Positions 28,966-35,819 of a stretch of DNA of 35,819 nt are shown piece after piece (positions within the stretch are counted from its first letter, which is position 1; every line of letters starts with the position of its first letter). Source of the stretch: Symsagittifera roscoffensis. Taxonomy: Eukaryota > Xenacoelomorpha > Acoela > Convolutidae. The DNA lies in the NCBI RefSeq assembly GCF_963678635.1, contig NC_087071.1:22723194-22759012 (forward strand), given 5' to 3'. A program made the translations under genes and the position numbers. Under the pieces are notes generated by a model. It searched no databases. It had not been told where the DNA came from and saw nothing but the letters and a program-made list of their open reading frames with translations.

Positions 28966-29343
28966 CTGAAAAATTCGGTGACAACTTCGAAAAGGCATTA
29001 ATCATGTTGATAATAACTAAAAACTCGTCATCATTTAAAAATATTGCTGCGGTTAATATTTTTATTTATACTTGCGAGCTTGCGAGCTTGCGAAGCGAAG
29101 TGTTTTTCCACGAACTTTTTTTTTCGAACCTAATTCGGAACTAAAAGTGCTACTCATGGTGACACTTTTGAATCGGTAGGCTGCTATAGCAGTATAATGG
29201 CATATATACTTGGACATTTGATTAGTAATAATTTATTTAACACATTTGATTCATTTTTAATGCATTAATTGAACCGGAAAAAGTTATTTGTTTCAAACAG
29301 CAGTTTCTTATTTGCTTCTTATTCCACTTGATAGGTCTGCGTT
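28966..29343. other. Host intergenic or 5' region
   Basis: Contains a short CGAGCTTG/CGAAG reiteration near 29075-29100 and otherwise AT-rich DNA. A plus-strand frame at 28845-29144 is antisense to the candidate exon and shows no motif. Confidence 0.4.
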
Positions 29344-29394
29344 TTTGTCGTGTTCTGGCTAGTGTTAGCTAAGTGCAGCTTCGCCTGTGTTGAG
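29344..29394 (+). repeat. Dispersed repeat copy 1 (CGTGTTCTGGCTAG)
   Basis: Shares CGTGTTCTGGCTAG and, after a variable ten bases, AGCTTCGC...TGTGT with 35111-35160. It lies just upstream of the host gene's first ATG. Family unknown. Confidence 0.5.
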
Positions 29395-29435
29395 AATATG
29401 TAAGTTTGCTTGCAATTGGTGTTTTAAGATCCAAA

Positions 29436-32400
29436 ATGCGACCATACAACTATTACAACGCTTCGCCTGCAGGCTACGGCTCCACTCAGAACTTGAGCAG
29501 AGGCCGACAGTCCTTCAGTGGAAGCACCACCCATATATGGAGGGCATCCAATTCGAACCTATCGTCTATGGAAAGCAACAATGAGCCTCCTAGGTACAAT
29601 GGTGGAATGGTGAATGATGGGAGTAACCAGAGAATGTATCAGACTATGGGCCATCAGCCAAGGTCGGAGAGTGTGAACCAAGAGTATTTCAGGTACATTT
29701 GAGAGTTATCCGTTTTTTAGTCGAAATGCTTCGAAGTTTTCTTATTTCAAATCAAGTGAATTGATAAAAGCTTCTGATGCATGTATATGATTTTTTTGAG
29801 ACCAGGATATATAACAAAAAAGAGGATATGTTTTCGAGACTTGTGCATGCACTACTCCAACGTTTGCTGGCAATAGTTACTCTTGCCTGCTTAAATTTTC
29901 AAAGACTGTTTAAATTAAGAGAGTCAAATCCGGTGTCTTGCTATACTATGCACAATAAAAATGTTGTCAAAAGAACAAAGTATCTGTTATCGAGTAATTT
30001 TTGGCGTGAAAACTTAAAACCAGTTTATAAATAGTCAATTTTCGCTCATGAAAATGTCTTTCGATTCAGTGACCGGCAAGGAAACGTGGACTTCCAGAGG
30101 ACAATAACGAGGTCTAGTAACTTCGACAAGGGAGGGGGACCTACTCTCTACTCCACCAATCCATATGCCACCTGGAAAAGATATTCGAAGGTAAGCTATT
30201 TCCCCACTTGAAGCTCAGTTGAAAAGAGCTCCCAAAAACTGTCTCAACTTTTTAAAGAAAAGGCTGTTTTTGGCATCCTTTTTTGTGCCTCTTATTTGTA
30301 ACATTTTTTCAAAATCGCTAAAATTTAGATCATTATTGCAATCCGTATTACCAAAACTTTTGGACAATTTTGAAGATAAGTACTTGTACTTCAAATGGTA
30401 TGATTTTGTTCATCTGGTATGATTTGATAATAACTTTCATATTCCAGCCGGATCTGTCGACAATTGGGGGCAACAACGGCGGAGGATCCTATCCCAGCTC
30501 CAGCGGGGGGTCTTTTCTCGACAACTCACACAGACGCAAAATGATGTTCTCAAGTCAAACATCCCTCAACCAATACACCCCCGCCCCTGCTCAAAACAGC
30601 GTGAATACAATGTACCACCACGTGAATGCAAATACGAGGAGTTATTCGAACCCGCCTGCTAAGAATCAGACGTTGAGTTCGATTTCTACGCAACCTGTGA
30701 CGGTGTCGTTTTACACGTCCAACCGACAGGTTTGTTTTTTCAACGGGGTATTTTGTATTTAGAGAGTTTCAAAAAGTTGGACTGGGCAAAAAGTTGGAAA
30801 GATTAGTTTAAAAGAATAAACGATCTATTTAGATAAGTTCTGCATGCAAATGATAATTTTTCAGACAGAAAATATTTCTCAAAGTCTTTATAAATTCAAA
30901 TTTGCATGTAAAAATTGCTCAAAATGGACAGTTAGCTCTTTTCAACTAATTATGTTCATACTTTTTGCTATTTATTTTGGAAATTAAAAAAAGAAGTTTT
31001 CGAATACAAAAAAAACGAATATTTTTCAAGAGACTTATTGAAGACAGATGAACCGACAGAATTAAATAAAATAGAGCAAATTTTAGGAAACTTTTTCATG
31101 CAAATGCTAGTTTTTCAAACTGAAATGATATCTGAAGGTTTGAAAATGAAAGATAGCATTCAAATGTTGTTCCAAATTGGCGGACTGTTCTTTTAATTAA
31201 TTTTGTCTGTTCTATAATTTTGCTATTGTCTATTGTTGATGTTTACTTAGTTGATCCCAAAATAGTTTTTTTGGTCAAAAAGTCGTTATTCACCTAAATC
31301 TGCTCTGTTTGACGTTCTGTTCACCCGGAAAGCCATGTCAAAAATCTAGTTAACTTGAAAGTTCCCATTTTTGACCGATTTAAATGCCCAAGGTCTCCGA
31401 CATTGGCATTAACTATACAAAGTCAACAAAAATACCAATAATGACACACTGTTTTGCTATATTGCGGTCGTAAAAATTGACATTAGTTGTGCAAAAAAAA
31501 TTGAAGAATGCTGAAGACTCTTATCTAAATTATGCTGTTCAAATCTGTTCATCTTCTGTTCAAATCCTGAGTTTTCGACGTAGTTCTGACGTAGGAAAAC
31601 TATGACTGGACAATTTAATTAATTATTCTTCAGCGAAATCGAATCACCCCTCGAGGCAACATTGAAAGTTCAATGTCATACCAACCAGGTACCGAAATGT
31701 GAACAACCGAATGCGGTGTGACGTAACAGTTCATTACATAACGAAAGCGTGATCATAATAACGTAATGGCAACCTATCAATTAACGGTATTTGTGTATTG
31801 ATTTTTAAGGTTTCACCTGAGAAGTCCCTCATGCACGAAGTACCGAATGCGCGAAAATGTTTTCAGCAAATCAGATTTTATTATTCAAAATTAAAAAAAT
31901 ACCCAATTAAATCAGCTAGCTTAAGACAGTTTAAAGGGCTTTGATTGGTTGAGAGTTTTCGCGCATTAGAAAAGCCCCCGGTTTCTATAACCATGCCAGA
32001 CTGCTATTGGATGTTGAACTATTCTGAGCAGATAATTTTAATATTTAGTTTGATTATGTTTAAAGGTTTGTTTGCTTCAGGCTAATATTCGAACCAAATT
32101 TTAGAGCCCAAATCTGTTGATTCTGAGTTAAACTAAGGAGAGGAAGTTTTTCGAGACAAAATACGAAAACATCGACTACTTAGTCAAGGGGAAAAATAAG
32201 ATTTGTAAAATTTTGATCGAAGAGTTTGTTTCTTTAAATAAATATACTTGAATTTTGAAGTTTAATAATACGATACAATTCGATGTCTTTGAGGCTTCAA
32301 TTTATGTAGAAGTTTTGCCGTAGACGGGTAAACATTCTGGTTCCGGATTTAATCATAGTCATGTCATTTTATTTCTGTTGACTGGCAACGATATAACTTG

Positions 32401-34764
32401 AATTGAATTGAGATTAACAAATGGATTCCGGACCGTGAAATATCTTGAGAATTTATCGAGGAAGTTGTAAAGTTGCTGCATTTGGAAATGACTTCAAAGG
32501 ATTTAACTGATTTTTGTTGTATTTGTCAAAAATGGACGAAACTGTAACCTTCGTATCTGCAACCAGCCTGGATTTGTCTTCCAAACAGGCTTGGAATTTA
32601 AAGTATAGGCTCTGAACTTGCCCAATTGTGTTCAATTACAACGAAGATTTGTTCATGTTATTTTATGCTTCAGTGACGAAAAAACCTTTTCGGCTACTGG
32701 AACCGTCGTTCTAAATATCGAATTTTACTAATGTCTCGTATTTGGTTTGAGGCGTCGCAGTAAGTGTTTTGTGTTGCCGGCTAAATTCATAGGCATAAAC
32801 TTTCGAGCGGAAGGTTTCAACATAACTGCTGGGTTTAATGAAATGCATGCTTCAAAGTACCTGCAGATATTATGTAATGGCTTCTAAATAAAATGTTCTT
32901 TAACTTGCCTTAACTTATAACATGTAAATATTCATATGCAGTCAGTACTTAATGCACTGTTGTTCTGTAGACACGGAATTCTCGGTAATATTATATTGTT
33001 GGTATGTTAAGTTTAGCCAAACCATGCTCGCTGTGGAATTTGAATTAGGATCTCCGGACAAACTGCTGAATATTTGAGTGTTAGTTTTGACTTCAGTGTA
33101 GAAATTAGAACCATGTGTGACATTATTTTCAAGGTCATGCCTTTCATAAATTACGTTCTAATTTGACCTTCTAAAAATATGAGCGCCGAGGTCAATTTAA
33201 AATTAGCACTACGAAGATTCCGAGACAGTTCTTTCGTTCGGTCATCTTGAATATTGCGTCTTGGCTCAGCTAAATATTTCACTGCTTAGTCGAAGTTAAA
33301 AGGCCTGAAAACAAATTGTCTAACATGCTCACGATCAATCTTAACTGTGTTACAGATGTGCATAATAACAAATCAAGAAAGCTAGAAATTTAAAAGCTGC
33401 ATGAAAACGTTTGTACAATAGCAAAAAAAGGAAAACATCCGAATACAAAGTTCCTCCCCATTTTTCAAATGGTCGGAACAAAAATGTAAAATTGTTAATG
33501 AATGATAACGACAGGTGAATCTTTTTTAGTGTTCGTTCCTAATGCAGCACCACCGCCCAGCAACCCACCACTCTCGTCGAACTTCAACCCACCCTCGCGT
33601 CCAATGAGTGTGATGGGAGGGGGGAGTATAATGGGGGGTAATTCTCTCATGGGAAGCAGGAGGTCAAGTGTGACTTCTCTGGATGTGACGAGACCATTGC
33701 AAGTCAGTGCCAGTCATTGGCAGCCTATTAAGTCCATGCGGGGTGAGTTGTAGTTGCCACAAGATAGTCTTGATTTTAGATGATTGTGTCTGAAATTAAT
33801 TTCTGAAGTTATTATATCGATCATGTCTGAAATTATCATGTCACAATAAACCACAGAATGGATGGTTTTGATATAAATGAAGTTACCTCTCTGAATGGTC
33901 TAAACCTTTTTTTCTGCTGTAATTTTTTAAATATACAATGTATTTTTTGAACGATAGTTTACTAATAACTATTATATTAGGTTTTCAAATAATTAAGTGA
34001 TTATCAGGGTATATAAAGTTTCACGATGTTTCAGTTGAATATAAGAATTATGATTTTCCAGATGAAGCCCCCACCCTTGAGCGACCCGACCATAAATCAT
34101 GGCAGGTGGGCGTTTATGCTAAGGATCTGATTCCCTCGTCGGAGCAGGTACGCAAGATGGCCCAGCTGGTGTCTCAGTCGCTGTTTGATCCACGGAATGT
34201 GGAGGCGAAAGGAGGCAGGATGTTCAGAAGGAGGTTTGAAAGAGTGCTATTCAAATTTTGCGGAATAATTTTGAAATTCGAAAGGTAATAATTTTTTTTG
34301 TCACTTAAGCGGAGGTTGGCTATTTAGAGCGAATCAAACTTTTCCGGTATTTAAAAAACAGTTTTTTGATCATAAGTACAGATCCATGTGAGCGCGCAGT
34401 TTTTTCGGCCCAGTAATTATGAGCAGTGAGTTGAGGATCGATTCCAGATGTAGCTAGAATTATTTATTTTTTCAAAAAAAATTTCAGAGAACCTTTACAT
34501 TTTTTTTTCGATTTTATTAACATGGCATCTGTCTCTTCGTTATAATATCATTTCGATTACTTGTAAATATTCAAATTTGGCGAAAATTGAGGACATTTTG
34601 ACGGCTTTTTCTTTAACTGCATTGTGGTTTTAGACAAGAGCGTGCGGCCCAGTACACGTACGAGGGCTATGGTAGAAATGAGGGGCCCCAGAAGGAGTAC
34701 GCCAATGTGCCCTCCACTCTGGACGATCTGAGAGAGAAAGCGATGGAACACAAAATGGAGAGAA
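29436..34764 (+). CDS. Host multi-exon gene, possible synaptopodin/actin-associated-like protein (3' end beyond window)
   Basis: Seven exons join with consistent phase and GT-AG borders: 29436-29692, 30070-30190, 30448-30729, 31634-31688, 33548-33742, 34062-34233 and 34634-34764 (404 codons so far). ATG 29436 has A at -3. The protein is Ser/Asn/Gly/Pro-rich and low in hydrophobics. A conserved-looking C-terminal part runs SWQVGVYAKDLIPSSEQV, DPRNVEAKGGRMFRRR and then ERAAQYTYEGYG. The pattern GG-x-hydrophobic-F-x-(K/R)R-x2-R recalls synaptopodin-family and related Z-disc/actin-binding proteins; this is from memory and weak. The exons are richer in GC than the introns. The last exon ends in a GTGAGT donor, so the gene continues. 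The start of the gene could lie further upstream, and TGTAAGTT near 29398 could mark an earlier non-coding exon. Confidence 0.75.
30730..31633 (+). other. Intron 3 of the host gene
   Basis: Begins GTTTGT and ends CTTCAG. AT-rich; nothing else recognised. Confidence 0.6.
31689..33547 (+). other. Intron 4 of the host gene
   Basis: Begins GTACCG and ends AATGCAG. 1.86 kb; no gene or repeat recognised inside it. Confidence 0.6.
34381..34450 (+). repeat. tRNA-like module in a host intron
   Basis: GATCCATGTGAGCGCGCAG resembles a D-arm region and GGATCGATTCCAG (34435-34447) a T-arm/box B, similar to module 2 at 4831-4895. Probably a SINE-type relic. Confidence 0.3.
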
Positions 34765-35819
34765 GTGAGTACAAATAATGGTGTTTTGCAGTCTTTATGC
34801 AGTTTTATGATTACACTGCGGTCAGCGTAGTGTGTTACTACGAACCTTGTTTTTTCTAACCTAAAAGCAAATAAAAGTTTTCATTGAAAAAGGAAAGTAT
34901 TAACTTATTTGGTGCCCTTTTGCTAAAATCACGATATAGCATTGGTAATTTCATAGCAGCTGTTCTCTGCTTTATTTGTGGCTAGTGTTTGTTATTAATT
35001 AATCGTCCCTGGCTAGTGCGTGTGATGCATAATCTCTAGGTCGCTGATGGAATCCATTTTACCAATTCGAGGCTTATTTCTTTTTTTTTGCACTTTATAG
35101 AGCTGCTTTTTGCCGTGTTCTGGCTAGGTTTTGCGAAGCGAAGCTTCGCATCTGTGTGTCTTCCAGACTCTTATATAGGTCGCAATAATTTTTTTTAGTT
35201 TTCAGGAAGTCTTCAAATTTTTTCAGGCTCAAAATTACTTTTTTTTGCGGTTTGAATTCTGATTTTTTTAAAGTTCAATTCATTTACCTAAAAGGAAGGA
35301 GAACTCCGATAACGAACAGTAAAAGTGTAAAGGTAATGAAAAACGTGATCTATTTTTGATTCCGAAAGTGGGTGTTAACTATCACAATTCCCAGCGGAAA
35401 GAAAACTTCACCTCACGATCCAGTTTTCTCAAATTGTGTTATTTTTATCAAGTTAAGAGAGCTTCAAAGCTTTTTATTTTTTTTTCAACTCATTTTTTTT
35501 CTGTTTTCTTGCGTTAATTGTGTTTTTTCCTACTGTCTCTTTAACTTAGATTTGGAAAGCTTCTAGTTAGACATAAAATTCTAAAAGTAGCATGAAAGAG
35601 AAATTGAACATAGAATTCATTAAAGTTGAACATTTAAGTTGAAGCGAAAGCCTGATTGAAGATTTTGACTCATTGCTGAGTTTCTTAAAGTCGCGTTGTC
35701 AAAATAATTGTAGTTTCTACTTATAGCCTCAAATTATTATGGCATGACCTTATCCAAACTTTTTATCTATTGATTAAATTTTTTTGTTTAGCGAAGCGAA
35801 GTTCTGTAATTCACTTAAT
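34765..35819 (+). other. Start of the next host intron, to window end
   Basis: Follows the GTGAGT donor at 34765. GGCTAGTG occurs twice near 34981 and 35012. GCGAAGCGAAG recurs near the window end (35790). No exon recognised. Confidence 0.45.
35111..35160 (+). repeat. Dispersed repeat copy 2 (CGTGTTCTGGCTAG)
   Basis: Matches 29344-29394 over CGTGTTCTGGCTAG and AGCTTCGC...TGTGT, with a GCGAAGCGAAGCTTCGC palindrome in between. Confidence 0.5.

Noticed and set aside
1-35819. CRISPR arrays, rRNA genes, bacterial operon signals
   Set aside because: No regularly spaced identical repeats with unique spacers, no rRNA-like sequence, and introns mark the DNA as eukaryotic.

Overview
The window is from an AT-rich animal (invertebrate) genome. 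It has GT-AG introns, tRNA-derived repeat modules, decayed reverse-transcriptase (RT) genes of a kind scattered through invertebrate genomes, and one multi-exon host gene. I cannot name the species. All similarity statements rest on motifs read by eye, not on a search.

Layout. Positions 1-1542 hold the 3' half of a decayed RT gene. 1543-9830 is mostly non-coding DNA with a possible PAN-domain exon on the minus strand, a 215-bp fold-back repeat, three tRNA-like modules, a two-copy repeat and a second decayed RT-type fragment (8520-8800). 9835-28748 is one giant LTR retroelement. 28753-29435 is host DNA with a possible minus-strand exon. 29436-34764 carries seven coding exons of a plus-strand host gene that runs off the window; two of them (55 and 121 nt) are short and were placed by splice-phase matching.

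The giant element is the main content. It is 18,914 bp long, with two 410-bp LTRs (TG...CA) that look identical by eye and are flanked by a CTTT target-site duplication, so the insertion is recent. Inside, in order: primer-binding site; a hairpin-rich leader; a 155-aa basic protein; a 2,397-codon gag-pol frame of Ty3/Gypsy type (capsid, CCHC finger, protease, RT, RNase H, integrase); an out-of-frame integrase C-terminus (one frameshift inside the catalytic core); a structured spacer; two small membrane proteins; a 378-codon open frame with no ATG; an 872-aa envelope-like glycoprotein; a 601-aa unknown protein; a consensus intron starting three bases after that stop codon; a structured 3' region; polypurine tract; and LTR.

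The 3' genes are packed like an operon, with two ATGA stop/start overlaps and one 13-nt overlap. A consensus splice donor lies 22 nt into gag, and pyrimidine-rich acceptors at 20777/20778 and 21312/21313 are both in phase with it. This suggests that spliced mRNAs borrow the gag start codon, which would solve the missing ATG. The non-coding parts repeatedly show tandem hairpins that keep their loop or flank while their stems change in a compensated way. Together these read as a retrovirus-like element with an accessory-gene and RNA-structure programme I do not recognise from described Ty3/Gypsy elements.
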